Assembly: GCA_902761055.1 (NCBI GenBank)
Contig: CACWIS010000004.1
Span: forward strand, 62,001 to 126,000
Direction of reading: 5' to 3'
Origin: Oscillospiraceae bacterium
GTDB taxonomy: Bacteria > Bacillota > Clostridia > Oscillospirales > Oscillospiraceae
DNA: 64,000 nucleotides
Part shown: positions 14,662 to 24,272 of the stretch, piece after piece
Layout of the letters: each line of letters begins with the position of its first letter
How positions within the stretch are numbered: position 1 is the first letter of the stretch
Notes under the pieces: generated by a model
What the model was told of the DNA's origin: nothing
The model's database searches: none
Seen by the model: the letters and a program-made list of their open reading frames with translations, nothing else
Made by a program: the position numbers and the translations under genes

Positions 14662-14685
14662 GGGGGAACTGGAAAGAGTTCCCCC
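14662..14685 (+). terminator. Hairpin between clpP and clpX
   Basis: GGGGGAACT (14662-14670) pairs with AGTTCCCCC (14677-14685); the T-run after it is poor, so it may attenuate rather than stop. Confidence 0.5.
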
Positions 14686-14715
14686 TTACCCTTCTCTTGA
14701 CAAAGGAGAATTGTT

Positions 14716-15969
14716 ATGCCGAGAAACGAAGACAGAAGAAGCATCCGCTGTTCCTTCTGCGGCAAGCCGCAGTCGCTGGCCAAGCGGCTGATCGCCGGCA
14801 ACGGCAGCTATATCTGCGACGAGTGCGTGCGCATGTGCGCGAGCATCATCGGCGACGAGCCGGCCGCCGCGCCCGCGGAGGGCTACGACGGGCTCCCCCT
14901 GACGCTTGACAAGCTGCCTAAGCCCGCGCAGATCAAGGCGCGGCTCGACGAGTACGTCATCGGCCAGGAGCGTGCGAAGATCACGCTTTCCGTGGCGGTG
15001 TACAATCACTATAAGCGCATCCTGCACGCCGCCAAGGACGACGTGGAGCTGCAGAAGAGCAACATCCTGCTCGTCGGCCCGACGGGCAGCGGCAAGACGC
15101 TCTTTGCGCAGACCATGGCCAAAATGCTCGACGTGCCCTTTGCGATCGCCGACGCGACGACGCTGACCGAGGCCGGCTACGTCGGCGAGGACGTGGAGAA
15201 CGTCATCCTCAAGCTGCTGCAGGCCGCGGATTTCGACGTCGAGCGCGCGCAGCGCGGCATCGTCTACATCGACGAGATCGACAAGATCGCGCGCCGCAGC
15301 GAAAACCCCTCGATCACACGCGACGTCTCCGGCGAGGGCGTGCAGCAGGCTCTCTTAAAGCTGCTCGAGGGCACGATCGCGAACGTCCCGCCCAACGGCG
15401 GGCGCAAGCATCCGCAGCAGGAGTTCATCCATGTGGACACGACGAACATCCTCTTCATCTGCGGCGGCGCCTTCGACGGGCTGGATAAGATCATCGAAAA
15501 GCGCATGGACAAAAAGACCATGGGCTTCGGCGCGGAAATCACCAGCAAGGCCGAGCGCGACGTGGGAGAGATCCTGCAGAACGTCCAGCAGCACGACCTG
15601 CTGAAGTTCGGCATCATTCCCGAGCTGGTCGGCCGCCTGCCCGTCGTGGCGACGCTCGATTCGCTGGGCCGCGACGATCTCGTGCGCATCCTGACCGAGC
15701 CGAAGAACGCCATGACCAAGCAGTACCAGACGCTGCTGGGCTACGATCAGGTCGAGCTCGTGTTCGAGCCCGAAGCGCTCGAGGCCGTGGCCGACAAGGC
15801 CATCGAACGCAAGATCGGCGCGCGCGGCCTGCGCAGCGTGATGGAGGGCATCATGACCGACATCATGTTCTCGATCCCCTCCGATCCGACGGTGAAGAAG
15901 GTCGTCGTGACCGCGGACTGCGTCAGAAACGGCGTCAGCCCGACCGTCGTGCATCGCGAGGACGGCTGA
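14716..15969 (+). CDS. clpX: Clp protease ATP-binding subunit ClpX
   Basis: A 417-residue AAA+ unfoldase that feeds substrates to ClpP. An N-terminal zinc finger (Cys12, Cys15, Cys34, Cys37) is followed by the Walker A GPTGSGKT (residues 121-128), Walker B '[12 protein letters not shown]', the pore and ClpP-contact loops and '[20 protein letters not shown]'. Good AAAGGAG site before ATG. Usual length and usual neighbours (clpP upstream, lon downstream). Confidence 0.97.
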   Translation: MPRNEDRRSIRCSFCGKPQSLAKRLIAGNGSYICDECVRMCASIIGDEPAAAPAEGYDGLPLTLDKLPKPAQIKARLDEYVIGQERAKITLSVAVYNHYKRILHAAKDDVELQKSNILLVGPTGSGKTLFAQTMAKMLDVPFAIADATTLTEAGYVGEDVENVILKLLQAADFDVERAQRGIVYIDEIDKIARRSENPSITRDVSGEGVQQALLKLLEGTIANVPPNGGRKHPQQEFIHVDTTNILFICGGAFDGLDKIIEKRMDKKTMGFGAEITSKAERDVGEILQNVQQHDLLKFGIIPELVGRLPVVATLDSLGRDDLVRILTEPKNAMTKQYQTLLGYDQVELVFEPEALEAVADKAIERKIGARGLRSVMEGIMTDIMFSIPSDPTVKKVVVTADCVRNGVSPTVVHREDG

Positions 15970-16007
15970 GAAAAGCCCCTTTTGACTCCTTGAAAGGAGG
16001 ATAAGCA

Positions 16008-18410
16008 ATGAAAGACAATCCGAGCGGCGAGATCGTGCGTCTGCCGCTGCTGCCGCTGCGCGGGCTGAACGTGTTTCCGGGCATGCTCCTGACCTTTGAC
16101 GTCGAGCGCCCGGCCTCCGTCGCCGCGCTGAACGCGGCGCTGAAAAAGAACAGCCTGATCTTCCTCTCGGCGCAGAAGGACATCATGGCCGACGCGCCGG
16201 GAGAGGACGACATTTATCACATCGGGACGGTCTGCCGCATCCGGCAGCAGCTCCGCCAGCCGCGCAGCCGCGTCTGCCGCGTGATGGTCGAGGGCCTCTA
16301 CCGCGCCGAGGCGGAGGAAATGCGCACCGAGGGCAAATATGCCGAGGCCTCCGTCGCGAACCTGCCCGACCGCACGGAGCGGGTGCGCGCCGAGCGAAAA
16401 GAGGCGCTGGTGCGCAACTGCCTGTCGCTGTTCAACGAGTACCTGCATCTCAATCCCGACATGATGACCGAGCAGCTGCTCAACGTCATCTCCAACCCGG
16501 ACCTCGGCTTCGTCATCAGCTATATTGCGCAGAACGTACGCTTCTCTACCGAAAACAAACAGAAGCTGCTCGAGGAGCTCTATCCCAGCCGCCGCCTTGC
16601 GATGCTCGCAAAGATGCTCACGCGTGAGATCGAGATCCTGAACATCGAAAAGGAGCTCAGCGAGGCCACGCAGGAGCAGGTCAACCGCGGACAGCGCGAG
16701 TACTATCTGCGCGAGGAGCTCAAGCTCATCCAGTCCGAACTGGGCGGCGAGAGCGAGAGCGACGAGTTCGATACATACCGCGGGAAAATCGCGGCGCTCG
16801 CCGTCGGCGACGAGATCCGCGAGAAGCTGCTCAAGGAGCTGGGCAAGCTGCAGAAGCAGCCCTTCGGCTCGGCCGAGGCGGCGGTCATCCGCGGCTATCT
16901 CGACACCTGTCTGGAGATCCCCTGGGGCGTCCGGACAAAGGAGACCGTAGACATCGCCAAAGCCCGCAAGGTGCTCGACGAGGATCACTTCGGCCTCGAC
17001 AAGGTCAAGGAGCGCATCCTCGAGTATCTGGCCGTGCGCCAGCTCACGCCGCAGCTCAAGGGCGGCCTGCTCTGCCTTGTCGGGCCTCCGGGCACGGGCA
17101 AGACCAGCATCGCTCTTTCGATCGCGCGCGCGACGAACCGCAAATGCGTGCGCATCTCGCTCGGCGGTGTGCACGACGAGGCGGAGATCCGCGGCCACCG
17201 CAAGACCTATATCGGCGCGATGCCCGGCCGGATCATCGGCGGCGTCATCCAGGCCAAGAGCTGCAATCCGCTGATGGTGCTCGACGAGATCGACAAGCTC
17301 GGCGCGGACTACCGGGGCGATCCCTCGGCCGCGCTGCTCGAGGCGCTCGACGGCGAGCAGAACGGCAGCTTCCGCGACAACTTCCTCGAGCTGCCCTTCG
17401 ATCTGTCGGAGGTCTTCTTCATCACGACCGCGAACACGACCGACACGATCCCGCGCGCGCTGCTCGACCGCATGGAAGTCATCGAGATGTCCAGCTACAC
17501 CGACGAGGAAAAGCTGCAGATCGCCAAACGCCATCTGATCCCCAAGCAGCGGAAAAAGCACGGTCTCAAGGCCGCGCAGCTGCGCTTCGACGATGCGGCG
17601 ATCCGCGCGATCATCCGGCTCTATACCCGCGAATCCGGCGTCCGTGTGCTCGAGCGCGAGATCGCGAAGATCTGCCGCCGCACGGCCTTCGCCATTACCG
17701 AGGGCAGCGTGAAGAGCGTGCGCGTCAGCGCCGAGAAGCTCGAGGAGCTGCTCGGCACGCGCAAGTTCCCGGAGGAGCTGCTGCGCGAGCGCGACGAGGT
17801 CGGTCTCGTGCGCGGCCTGGCCTACACCGCCGTCGGCGGCGAGGTGCTGGACGTCGAGTGCGCCGTGCTCGAGGGCACGGGCAAGATCGAGCTGACCGGA
17901 AACCTCGGCGAGGTCATGAAGGAATCGGCGCGGGCGGCCGTCACCTGTCTGCGCAGCCGCGCGGAAAAGCTCGGCATCGATCCGGACTTCTACAAGAACA
18001 GGGACGTCCACATCCATTTCGCCGAGGGCGCCGTGCCCAAGGACGGCCCCTCCGCCGGCGTGACTGTCGTGACGGCGCTGGCCTCCGCGCTGACGGGGCG
18101 TCCGGTGCGCCGCGATATCGCCATGACGGGCGAGATCACGCTGCGCGGCCGCGTCCTGCCGATCGGGGGACTCAAGGAGAAGACCATGGCCGCGCTGCGC
18201 GCGGGCGTGACGACGGTGATCCTGCCCGCGGAGAACGAGCGGGATCTCAACGAGATCGACCAGACCGTACGCGCGAAGCTCAACTTCGTCACGGCCTCCG
18301 GCGTGGACACCGTGCTGGAGACGGCGCTGCTCGGCGAGGAAGAGCGCGAGAGGGCGCTCGGCGTGCCGCCGCTCCCCGCCAAGGAGCTCTGCGCCGCGGT
18401 CAGACAGTAG
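16008..18410 (+). CDS. lon: Lon protease (LonA type)
   Basis: An 800-residue ATP-dependent protease. N-terminal substrate-binding domain ([21 protein letters not shown]), AAA+ module with Walker A GPPGTGKT (359-366), and the protease domain with catalytic Ser682 in PKDGPSAGV and Lys725 in GGLKEKT, 43 apart as expected. Gene order clpX-lon-engB is the Bacillus-type one. AAAGGAGGATAAGC precedes the ATG. Confidence 0.97.
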   Translation: MKDNPSGEIVRLPLLPLRGLNVFPGMLLTFDVERPASVAALNAALKKNSLIFLSAQKDIMADAPGEDDIYHIGTVCRIRQQLRQPRSRVCRVMVEGLYRAEAEEMRTEGKYAEASVANLPDRTERVRAERKEALVRNCLSLFNEYLHLNPDMMTEQLLNVISNPDLGFVISYIAQNVRFSTENKQKLLEELYPSRRLAMLAKMLTREIEILNIEKELSEATQEQVNRGQREYYLREELKLIQSELGGESESDEFDTYRGKIAALAVGDEIREKLLKELGKLQKQPFGSAEAAVIRGYLDTCLEIPWGVRTKETVDIAKARKVLDEDHFGLDKVKERILEYLAVRQLTPQLKGGLLCLVGPPGTGKTSIALSIARATNRKCVRISLGGVHDEAEIRGHRKTYIGAMPGRIIGGVIQAKSCNPLMVLDEIDKLGADYRGDPSAALLEALDGEQNGSFRDNFLELPFDLSEVFFITTANTTDTIPRALLDRMEVIEMSSYTDEEKLQIAKRHLIPKQRKKHGLKAAQLRFDDAAIRAIIRLYTRESGVRVLEREIAKICRRTAFAITEGSVKSVRVSAEKLEELLGTRKFPEELLRERDEVGLVRGLAYTAVGGEVLDVECAVLEGTGKIELTGNLGEVMKESARAAVTCLRSRAEKLGIDPDFYKNRDVHIHFAEGAVPKDGPSAGVTVVTALASALTGRPVRRDIAMTGEITLRGRVLPIGGLKEKTMAALRAGVTTVILPAENERDLNEIDQTVRAKLNFVTASGVDTVLETALLGEEERERALGVPPLPAKELCAAVRQ

Positions 18411-18417
18411 GTGACTT

Positions 18418-19005
18418 ATGGCGAGACCCAATCTCAACAAAGTCGAATTCGTCAAATCCGCGGCGGCGAGCGAGCAGTTCATCCAGAGCCCGATGCCCCG
18501 CATCGCGTTTGCCGGCAAGTCCAACGTCGGAAAGTCCTCGGTCATCAACCGGCTGCTGAACCGCAGAAACTTCGCCCGCGTGGGCGCCGAGCCGGGCAAG
18601 ACCGTGCATGTGAATTACTTTCTCATCGACGGCCGCGCCTATTTCATCGACCTGCCGGGCTACGGCTTCGCCAAGGTCTCCCGCACGGAGAAGGAGCGCT
18701 GGGCCCGCCTGATGGAGAGCTTCTTCGCGGGGAAGGATCTCTACGATCTCGGCGTGATGATCGTCGACGCGCGCCACAGGCCGACGGCAGACGACGTGAC
18801 GATGGCGGAATACTTCAAGGGCAGCGGCGCGGCGTTCCTCGTCGTGGCCAACAAGCTCGACAAGCTGAAAAAGAGCGAGATCGAGCCGAATCTCCGCCTC
18901 ATCCGCGAGACGCTCGGCCTGGACGGGGACGTCCGGCTGATCCCCTTTTCCGCCGAGAGCGGACAGGGCAGGGAAGAGCTTCTGCAGGCGATCTTCCCGG
19001 ATTGA
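18418..19005 (+). CDS. engB: Ribosome biogenesis GTP-binding protein EngB (YsxC)
   Basis: A 195-residue TRAFAC GTPase needed for 50S assembly. G1 'AFAGKSNVGKSSVINRLLNR', G2 'GKTVHVNYF', G3 'DLPGYGFAKV', G4 'VANKLDKL' and G5 'FSAESGQG' are all present. It starts 7 bases after lon and shares its transcript, closed by the terminator at 19017-19054. Confidence 0.96.
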   Translation: MARPNLNKVEFVKSAAASEQFIQSPMPRIAFAGKSNVGKSSVINRLLNRRNFARVGAEPGKTVHVNYFLIDGRAYFIDLPGYGFAKVSRTEKERWARLMESFFAGKDLYDLGVMIVDARHRPTADDVTMAEYFKGSGAAFLVVANKLDKLKKSEIEPNLRLIRETLGLDGDVRLIPFSAESGQGREELLQAIFPD

Positions 19006-19016
19006 AAGACAAGACG

Positions 19017-19054
19017 AAGCCTCATCGGAAGAAATCTCCCGATGAGGCTTTTTT
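19017..19054 (+). terminator. Terminator after engB
   Basis: AAGCCTCATCGG (19017-19028) pairs with CCGATGAGGCTT, then T residues. Confidence 0.9.
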
Positions 19055-19057
19055 GTG

Positions 19058-19086
19058 TTGTATTTTCTTAGCGCTTTTGGTAAAAT
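19058..19086 (+). promoter_or_regulatory. Sigma-A promoter of the site-2 protease-scpA-scpB operon
   Basis: TTGTAT (19058-19063), 17-base spacer, TAAAAT (19081-19086). Confidence 0.75.
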
Positions 19087-19106
19087 GATTCCATGTATAA
19101 GGGGAG

Positions 19107-19808
19107 GTGTGCTCCATCGGCGCCTGGCAGGAAATATGGGAGGGCTTTGATTTTTCGCAGGTCCTGAGCGTGCTGCTCAGCGTGATCCCCTCGCTCGTTT
19201 GCATCACGCTTCACGAGCTGAGCCACGGACTCACGGCCAAAGCGCTCGGCGACGATACGGCCTCCCGCGCGGGCAGGCTGACGCTCAACCCCCTCAAGCA
19301 CCTCGACCTGATGGGTCTGGTGATGATGGTCGTGGCGCACGTCGGCTGGGCCAAGCCCGTGCCGGTGAACATGATGAAGTTCCGCGACCCAAAGCGCGGC
19401 ATGGCGCTCACGGCGCTGGCCGGCCCGGTGAGCAACGTGCTCATCACCTGCGTGTTTTTCTTCCTCTACGGCTTCCTGCTGATCCCGCTGACCGCGGGCG
19501 GCTCCGCCGCGGGGGACTATCTTGCGCAGATGCTACAGCTCACGGCGATCATTTCGATGGGCTATGCGGTGTTCAATCTGATCCCGATCCCGCCGCTGGA
19601 CGGCTCGAAGGTCGTCTTCTCTCTCATCGGCGACGAGGCCTATTACAAGCTCATGCGCTACGAGCGATACGGGATGATCCTGCTCTATGCGCTGGTCTTC
19701 ACCAATCTTCTCGGCGCGCCGCTGCGCACGGCGATCGCCTATCTGAGCGGCAAGCTCTTCGTCTTTGCCGAATGGGGCTTCGCGCTCGGGAAAACACTTT
19801 TTCTGTAA
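19107..19808 (+). CDS. Site-2 protease family protein (M50); start codon uncertain
   Basis: About 230 residues with several helices, HELSHGL zinc motif near the N-terminus and 'NLIPIPPLDGSKV' later: the common YwhC/Rv-type M50 group of unknown substrate that precedes scpA in Clostridia. The start is odd. An in-frame stop at 19098 limits the choice; GTG at 19107 lies inside the perfect GGAGGTG ribosome site, while the codon 8 bases after GGAGG is ATC at 19116. No ATG is available near. Thus an ATC start or a sequence error (ATG to ATC) is likely. I list the longest frame. Confidence 0.88.
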   Translation: MCSIGAWQEIWEGFDFSQVLSVLLSVIPSLVCITLHELSHGLTAKALGDDTASRAGRLTLNPLKHLDLMGLVMMVVAHVGWAKPVPVNMMKFRDPKRGMALTALAGPVSNVLITCVFFFLYGFLLIPLTAGGSAAGDYLAQMLQLTAIISMGYAVFNLIPIPPLDGSKVVFSLIGDEAYYKLMRYERYGMILLYALVFTNLLGAPLRTAIAYLSGKLFVFAEWGFALGKTLFL

Positions 19809-19820
19809 GCAGAAGGATAT

Positions 19821-20603
19821 ATGGAAAATCCAAGCTATCGTCTCGAAGGCGTCGTGCGGGAGCACAATGAGCTGCAGGACTTTGAAGGGCCTCTGAGCCT
19901 GATCCTGATGCTGCTTTCGAAAAACAAAATAGAGATCCGCGACCTGAGGATCTCCGACATCCTCGAGCAGTATCTCGATTACCTCGCGCGCATGCAGAGC
20001 ATGGATCTCGAGATCGCCAGCGAGTTTGTCCAGATGGCCTCTCATCTGCTGTACATCAAGACCAAAATGATGCTCGCCTCCGACGACGAGGAGCCGAGCG
20101 AGCTCGAGCTGCTGCTGCAGTCGCTCGAGCAGCTCAAGGCGCGCGACGCGCTCTCCTCGATCCAGAAGCTGACCCCGGAGCTCAAAGCGGCGTCCGCGTA
20201 CGGCATGCTCTTTTACACCAAGCTGCCGGAGCCGCCGCGCGAGGCGGAGGAGTATGCCTACCGGCACGAGCCGGTCGAGCTGCTGCAGGCCCTGTCCCGG
20301 CTCTACGGGCGCGGGGCGAGAACGCCCGACACGCGGGAGGTCATCTCCGCCGTGCCGAGCCGGATCGTATACAGCGTCAAGGACAAGAGCCGCGAGCTGA
20401 TCGAGCGCCTTCGCAAGGGGAACGCGACGCTGCGCGAGCTGTACACGGCCTGCCGTTCCCGCTCCGAGGTGGTCGCCACCTTCGTCTCCGTGCTGGAGCT
20501 GTGCAGCCTCGGCAGTCTTCGCCTGCGCCGCCGGGGAAGGGGCTACAGCGTCGAGTACATCGGCGGCAGTCCGGAAGAATTATTGGAAAAGATTGTTGAG
20601 TGA
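19821..20603 (+). CDS. scpA: Segregation and condensation protein A
   Basis: A 260-residue kleisin of the SMC-ScpA-ScpB condensin. 'LQDFEGPLSLILMLLSKNKIEIRDLRISDILEQYLDYL' and 'LEIASEFVQMASHLLYIKTKMML' are diagnostic, and the C-terminal winged helix closes with 'FVSVLELCSLGSLRLR'. It follows the M50 gene by 12 bases and runs into scpB (GTGA overlap), giving stoichiometric expression. Confidence 0.95.
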   Translation: MENPSYRLEGVVREHNELQDFEGPLSLILMLLSKNKIEIRDLRISDILEQYLDYLARMQSMDLEIASEFVQMASHLLYIKTKMMLASDDEEPSELELLLQSLEQLKARDALSSIQKLTPELKAASAYGMLFYTKLPEPPREAEEYAYRHEPVELLQALSRLYGRGARTPDTREVISAVPSRIVYSVKDKSRELIERLRKGNATLRELYTACRSRSEVVATFVSVLELCSLGSLRLRRRGRGYSVEYIGGSPEELLEKIVE

Positions 20604-20608
20604 CCGAT

Positions 20609-21220
20609 ATGGCTGAATTATCATCCGCTCTTGAGGCGATCCTTTTCGCTTCGGGCGAGAGCATCCCCGTCGCGAGACTCTCCCTGGTGCTCGGCACGGA
20701 GGAGAGTGAGATCCTCCGCTGCGCCGAAGAACTGGCGGCGGAATACGAGCAGAGCGGCCGCGGGATGCGCGTGCTGCTGCTCGGCGACCGGCTGCAGATG
20801 TGTTCCGCGCCGGAATACGCGCAATACATCACGAAGGCGCTCGAACAGCGCAAGCCTGCGCAGCTGAGCCAGAGCGCGCTCGAGACGCTGGCCGTCGTGG
20901 CCTACTTCCAGCCTGTGACCCGCGCCTATATCGACCAGGTACGCGGCGTGGACAGCTCCTATACCGTCTCCACGCTGCTCGACCGGGGGCTGATCGCCGT
21001 CGGCGGCAAGCTGGAGGCGCCCGGCCGTCCCGCGCTGCTTGTCACGACGGACGCGTTCCTGCGGACGATGGGCGTCCGCTCTCTCGACGAGCTGCCCAAG
21101 CTCCCGGACATGAGCGGCGGCGAGGGCATGGAGGAGCTGCAGCGCAAGATCGAACAGCTGCAGGAGAGCAGCGGCGTCGAGCAGATCAGCCTCGACGAGA
21201 TCAAAGCAAACGAAGAATAA
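20609..21220 (+). CDS. scpB: Segregation and condensation protein B
   Basis: About 203 residues with two winged-helix domains: 'LSSALEAILFASGESIPVARLSLVLG' and 'LSQSALETLAVVAYFQPVTRAYIDQVRGVDSSYTVSTLLDRGLI' are classical ScpB. It binds ScpA as a dimer. The start is ATG at 20609 or GTG at 20600 overlapping the scpA stop; neither has a strong ribosome site, so coupling is likely. Confidence 0.95.
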   Translation: MAELSSALEAILFASGESIPVARLSLVLGTEESEILRCAEELAAEYEQSGRGMRVLLLGDRLQMCSAPEYAQYITKALEQRKPAQLSQSALETLAVVAYFQPVTRAYIDQVRGVDSSYTVSTLLDRGLIAVGGKLEAPGRPALLVTTDAFLRTMGVRSLDELPKLPDMSGGEGMEELQRKIEQLQESSGVEQISLDEIKANEE

Positions 21221-21259
21221 CGGACCAAGCTGACACAAAGCAGTTGGGAGTGATGAAAC

Positions 21260-22036
21260 TTGACCTTTCTCCATATCCTGGGCATCATTCTGAAGGTGCT
21301 CGGCTTCACGCTTCTCGGCGTACTGGGTCTGGCGCTGGTCCTGCTGATCGTGCTCCTGCTCATCCCCGTCGGGGCTGACGCGGAGTACATCGGCGGGGAA
21401 TTCAAGTTGTCCGCCAAGGTCTGCGGCATCCTGATCCAGCTCCTCCCGAAGAAGATGCGCGAGAAGCACGATAAGCCGAAAAAGGAAAAGAAAGCGAAAA
21501 AGAAGAAAAAGCCGAAAGAGCCGAAAGAAGAGGACGGCAAGGAAAAAAAGGAGAAAAAGAAGCTCGACTTCACGCTCGAGGAGATTTTTGAACTGATCGG
21601 CAAGGTCCTTAAAAGCCTGAGAAAGTTCGGCAAGCTCTCGGTAGACCGCTTTATGCTGCACTACACGGCGGCAGGCAGGGATCCCTGCACAACGGCCGAG
21701 ACCCTCGCCTACGTCAACGCCTCGCTCTGCGCGCTCGCGCCGGTCTGCTCAAAGCAGTTCAAGGTCCATGATTACGACGTCTGGACGACGAGCGATTTCA
21801 CCGCGGACAAGATGAAGCTGGACTTTGCGCTGTGCATCACACTGCGGCTCTGGCAGTTCGTGCACGTCGGCCTTGCGGCCGCGTTCGCGGCGCTCGGCTG
21901 GTATCTGCGCCACAGGCGCCGGACGAAGAGGGAAGCGAAACTTGCAAAACAAAGCGGCGCGGCCGCCGGTATAAATACAGAAGAAAAAAACGAAAATATA
22001 CAGGGTATAGAGGAAAGGAATGACAGCAATGGATAA
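21260..22036 (+). CDS. DUF2953 domain protein, membrane-anchored
   Basis: A 258-residue protein with an N-terminal helix (about 8-38), a highly charged Lys/Glu stretch (about 68-115), the DUF2953 core and a second helix near residue 205. It starts with TTG at 21260, supported by GGGAG 10 bases upstream; no ATG is near. DUF2953 genes commonly sit between scpB and ytfJ in spore-formers, which suggests a sporulation-linked role, but none is known. Confidence 0.83.
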   Translation: MTFLHILGIILKVLGFTLLGVLGLALVLLIVLLLIPVGADAEYIGGEFKLSAKVCGILIQLLPKKMREKHDKPKKEKKAKKKKKPKEPKEEDGKEKKEKKKLDFTLEEIFELIGKVLKSLRKFGKLSVDRFMLHYTAAGRDPCTTAETLAYVNASLCALAPVCSKQFKVHDYDVWTTSDFTADKMKLDFALCITLRLWQFVHVGLAAAFAALGWYLRHRRRTKREAKLAKQSGAAAGINTEEKNENIQGIEERNDSNG

Positions 22037-22409
22037 CAATCCCATCGGCGAACTCATGCAGAACACCATGGAGAGCGTGAAGAACATGCTCCAGGTCGAC
22101 ACCGTCGTCGGCGATCCCATCATCACCCCCGACGGCATCACGCTCGTTCCCGTCTCCCGCATCAGCGTCGGCTTCGGCGGCGGCGGCGTGGAATTCAGCA
22201 ACAAGAAGATCGGCGAGAGCAGACCTTACGGCGGCGGCAACGCCACCGGCGTGAAGATCGACCCCATCGGCTTCCTGGTCATTAAGGAAGGCGTCGTGAG
22301 AATGATCAACATCGCGCCTCCCGCCTCCAACACTGTCGACCGCATCATCGATCTCGTCCCTCAGGTCATGGACCGTATCGACGCCTTCATCGACAAGCAG
22401 AAAGACTGA
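22029..22409 (+). CDS. ytfJ: GerW family sporulation protein
   Basis: A 126-residue protein. 'NMLQVDTVVGDPIITPDGITLVPVSRISVGFGGGG' and 'GGGNATGVKIDPIGFLVI' are the GerW/YtfJ signature, a small cytosolic protein needed in Bacillus for normal spore germination. The ATG at 22029 lies 9 bases after AAGGA; an ATG at 22020 is too close to it. A terminator follows at once. Confidence 0.93.
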   Translation: MDNNPIGELMQNTMESVKNMLQVDTVVGDPIITPDGITLVPVSRISVGFGGGGVEFSNKKIGESRPYGGGNATGVKIDPIGFLVIKEGVVRMINIAPPASNTVDRIIDLVPQVMDRIDAFIDKQKD

Positions 22410-22434
22410 TAATAACGAGAAAGCTGCAGATAAT

Positions 22435-22460
22435 AAGCACCGCTGAAAGGCGGTGCTTTT
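22435..22460 (+). terminator. Terminator between ytfJ and the dacF-rluB frame
   Basis: AAGCACCGC pairs with GCGGTGCTT, then TT. It ends only four bases before the next start codon, so it could also affect translation of that gene. Confidence 0.75.
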
Positions 22461-22463
22461 ATC

Positions 22464-24272
22464 ATGCAGAAAGGCGGAAGAAAAATAATACTTGCTGCGC
22501 TCCTCGCCGGTATGGTATATAATATATTTTCAGACAGTATCCCGGCGGCGGCCTCCTTCGATCCTCCGATCGGCGCGAAAAGCGCCGTCGTGATGTTTGA
22601 GGACGGCAGCTGCGTGTATGAAAAAAACGCGGACGAACGACGGCTCGTGGCCAGCACGAGCAAGCTGATGACCGCGCTTGTGGCGATCGAATCGAGCGAG
22701 CCGGACGAACTCATCGAGGTCGCGCCGCAATGCTGCGGCATCGAGGGCTCGTCGATGTACCTCCGGCCCGGCGAGCGGCTGCGCGCCGACGAGCTGATCT
22801 CCGGTCTGCTGCTCTCCTCGGGCAACGACGCGGCCGAGGCGCTTGCCGTGGGACTGTGCGGAAGCGAGGAGGCCTTCGTCCGGAAAATGAACGAGAAAGC
22901 CGCCGCGCTCGGCCTGGCGGATACCTCTTATGCCAATCCGCACGGTCTGGACGACGAAAGGCATTATTCCACCGCCCGCGATCTGGCGCGGCTGATGCTC
23001 GCATGCATGCGCAGCGAGCGCTTTGCGCGGCTCTGTGCGCAGCGCAGCTGCCGGGTAGACGATAGAAATTATGTAAACCATAATAAGCTGCTTGAGCGCT
23101 GCCCCGGCTGCATCGGCGGCAAGACCGGCTATACCCGCGCGGCTGGCCGCTGTCTCGTCAGCTGCTGTGAGCGGGACGGCACGCGTTTCGTGTGCGTCAC
23201 GCTCAGCGACCCCGAGGACTGGGACGACCACATGCGTCTGTACGACGCGGCCTTCTCCGCCTGGTCGAACCGTCTCGCGGTCGACCCGGACGAACGCTAC
23301 GAGATCCCGGTGACGGGCGGCGCCGCGTCCTCTGCCTCCGCCGCACCGGAGCGCGAGCTGCGGCTCTTCCTGCCGCGCGAGGAGGAGCTTTCGTACGTGT
23401 GCGAGACGCCGCGCTTTGCCTATGCGCCGCTGTACGCGGGGCAGTGCGCGGGACGCATCGTCGTGCTGCGAGGCGGCGAGGCAGTCGGAGAAGTCCGGCT
23501 CGTCTATACGGAGGACGTGCCGCGCCGCGGAGAGGAAAAAAGGATGGAAGAGAGACTGCAGAAAATCATCGCGTCCGCCGGATTGATGTCGCGGCGCGCG
23601 GCCGAGGAGCTGATCGCCGCCGGAAAGGTCCGCGTAAACGGCGTGACGGCCGCGCTCGGCGAGAAGGCGGACCCGATGCGGGACAGGATCACCGTCAACG
23701 GGAAGACCCTGGCCCCTTCCGAGGAAAAGGTTTACATAATGTTAAACAAGCCGCGCGGCTACGTCACGACGATGCACGACGAAAAGGGCAGACGCACGGT
23801 AGCCGAGCTCGTCAGCGGGATCGGACTGCGGCTTTATCCGGTGGGCCGTCTCGACATGGACTCCGAGGGCCTGCTTCTGATGACCAACGACGGCGAGCTC
23901 GCAAACCGGCTGATGCACCCGCGCGGCGGGGCAGAGAAGTGCTATCGGACGACGGTCACGGGCGAGGACATCCGCGCCGCGGCGGAGGAGCTGAAAAAGA
24001 GCATGCTGATCGACGGCTACCGCACGCGCGGCGCGCAGGTGGAGATCGAGCGTCTCACCGAGGGCGGCGCCGTGCTGCTCATCACGATCGGTGAAGGCCG
24101 AAACCGCCAGGTCAGAAAGATGTGCGAGCAGGTCGGGCTGCGTGTGACGCGGCTGTGCCGCATCTGCGAAGGCGGACTGGAGCTCGGCGGCCTGAAGAGC
24201 GGCAAATGGAGAGAACTCACGCGCGCGGAGATCGCGCGCCTCATGCAGACGGAGCGGAAAGATGAAGACTGA
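22464..24272 (+). CDS. In-frame fusion: D-alanyl-D-alanine carboxypeptidase (DacF type) + RluB/RsuA-type pseudouridine synthase
   Basis: One open frame of 602 codons. Residues 1-30 form a signal peptide (cut near AAAS), then a penicillin-binding DD-carboxypeptidase: SxxK as STSKLM, SGN as SSGNDAAEAL, KTG as GGKTGYTRAAG, and a C-terminal beta domain to about residue 352. Residues 361-602 are a pseudouridine synthase: S4 domain 'MEERLQKIIASAGLMSRRAAEELI', then 'VYIMLNKPRGYVTT', catalytic 'GRLDMDSEGLLLMTNDG' and 'EGRNRQVRKMCE'. An exported protease and a cytosolic RNA enzyme make no topological sense as one chain. The usual DacF membrane anchor is missing at the junction. A ribosome site precedes the internal ATG at 23544. 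Confidence 0.85.
   Translation: MQKGGRKIILAALLAGMVYNIFSDSIPAAASFDPPIGAKSAVVMFEDGSCVYEKNADERRLVASTSKLMTALVAIESSEPDELIEVAPQCCGIEGSSMYLRPGERLRADELISGLLLSSGNDAAEALAVGLCGSEEAFVRKMNEKAAALGLADTSYANPHGLDDERHYSTARDLARLMLACMRSERFARLCAQRSCRVDDRNYVNHNKLLERCPGCIGGKTGYTRAAGRCLVSCCERDGTRFVCVTLSDPEDWDDHMRLYDAAFSAWSNRLAVDPDERYEIPVTGGAASSASAAPERELRLFLPREEELSYVCETPRFAYAPLYAGQCAGRIVVLRGGEAVGEVRLVYTEDVPRRGEEKRMEERLQKIIASAGLMSRRAAEELIAAGKVRVNGVTAALGEKADPMRDRITVNGKTLAPSEEKVYIMLNKPRGYVTTMHDEKGRRTVAELVSGIGLRLYPVGRLDMDSEGLLLMTNDGELANRLMHPRGGAEKCYRTTVTGEDIRAAAEELKKSMLIDGYRTRGAQVEIERLTEGGAVLLITIGEGRNRQVRKMCEQVGLRVTRLCRICEGGLELGGLKSGKWRELTRAEIARLMQTERKDED
23532..23546 (+). promoter_or_regulatory. Internal ribosome-binding site and start of rluB
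   Basis: GAGG at 23532-23535 lies 8 bases before ATG 23544, inside the fused frame. Confidence 0.7.
23544..24272 (+). CDS. rluB: Pseudouridine synthase (RluB/RsuA family), internal start of the fused frame
   Basis: A 242-residue enzyme that would modify 23S (RluB) or 16S (RsuA) rRNA: S4 RNA-binding domain at 1-60, synthase domain with catalytic Asp in GRLD. Most likely this is the functional rRNA enzyme, translated from the internal ATG, alone in the cytosol. Its stop overlaps the next gene by 11 bases. Within it, the sequence GTTTACATAA (23730) uses codons rare in this genome. Confidence 0.8.
   Translation: MEERLQKIIASAGLMSRRAAEELIAAGKVRVNGVTAALGEKADPMRDRITVNGKTLAPSEEKVYIMLNKPRGYVTTMHDEKGRRTVAELVSGIGLRLYPVGRLDMDSEGLLLMTNDGELANRLMHPRGGAEKCYRTTVTGEDIRAAAEELKKSMLIDGYRTRGAQVEIERLTEGGAVLLITIGEGRNRQVRKMCEQVGLRVTRLCRICEGGLELGGLKSGKWRELTRAEIARLMQTERKDED

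Noticed and set aside
23069..23739. GTTTACATAA copies as -35 boxes
   Set aside because: TTTACA resembles -35, but no -10 box lies 16-18 bases downstream at most sites and orientation does not follow the genes.
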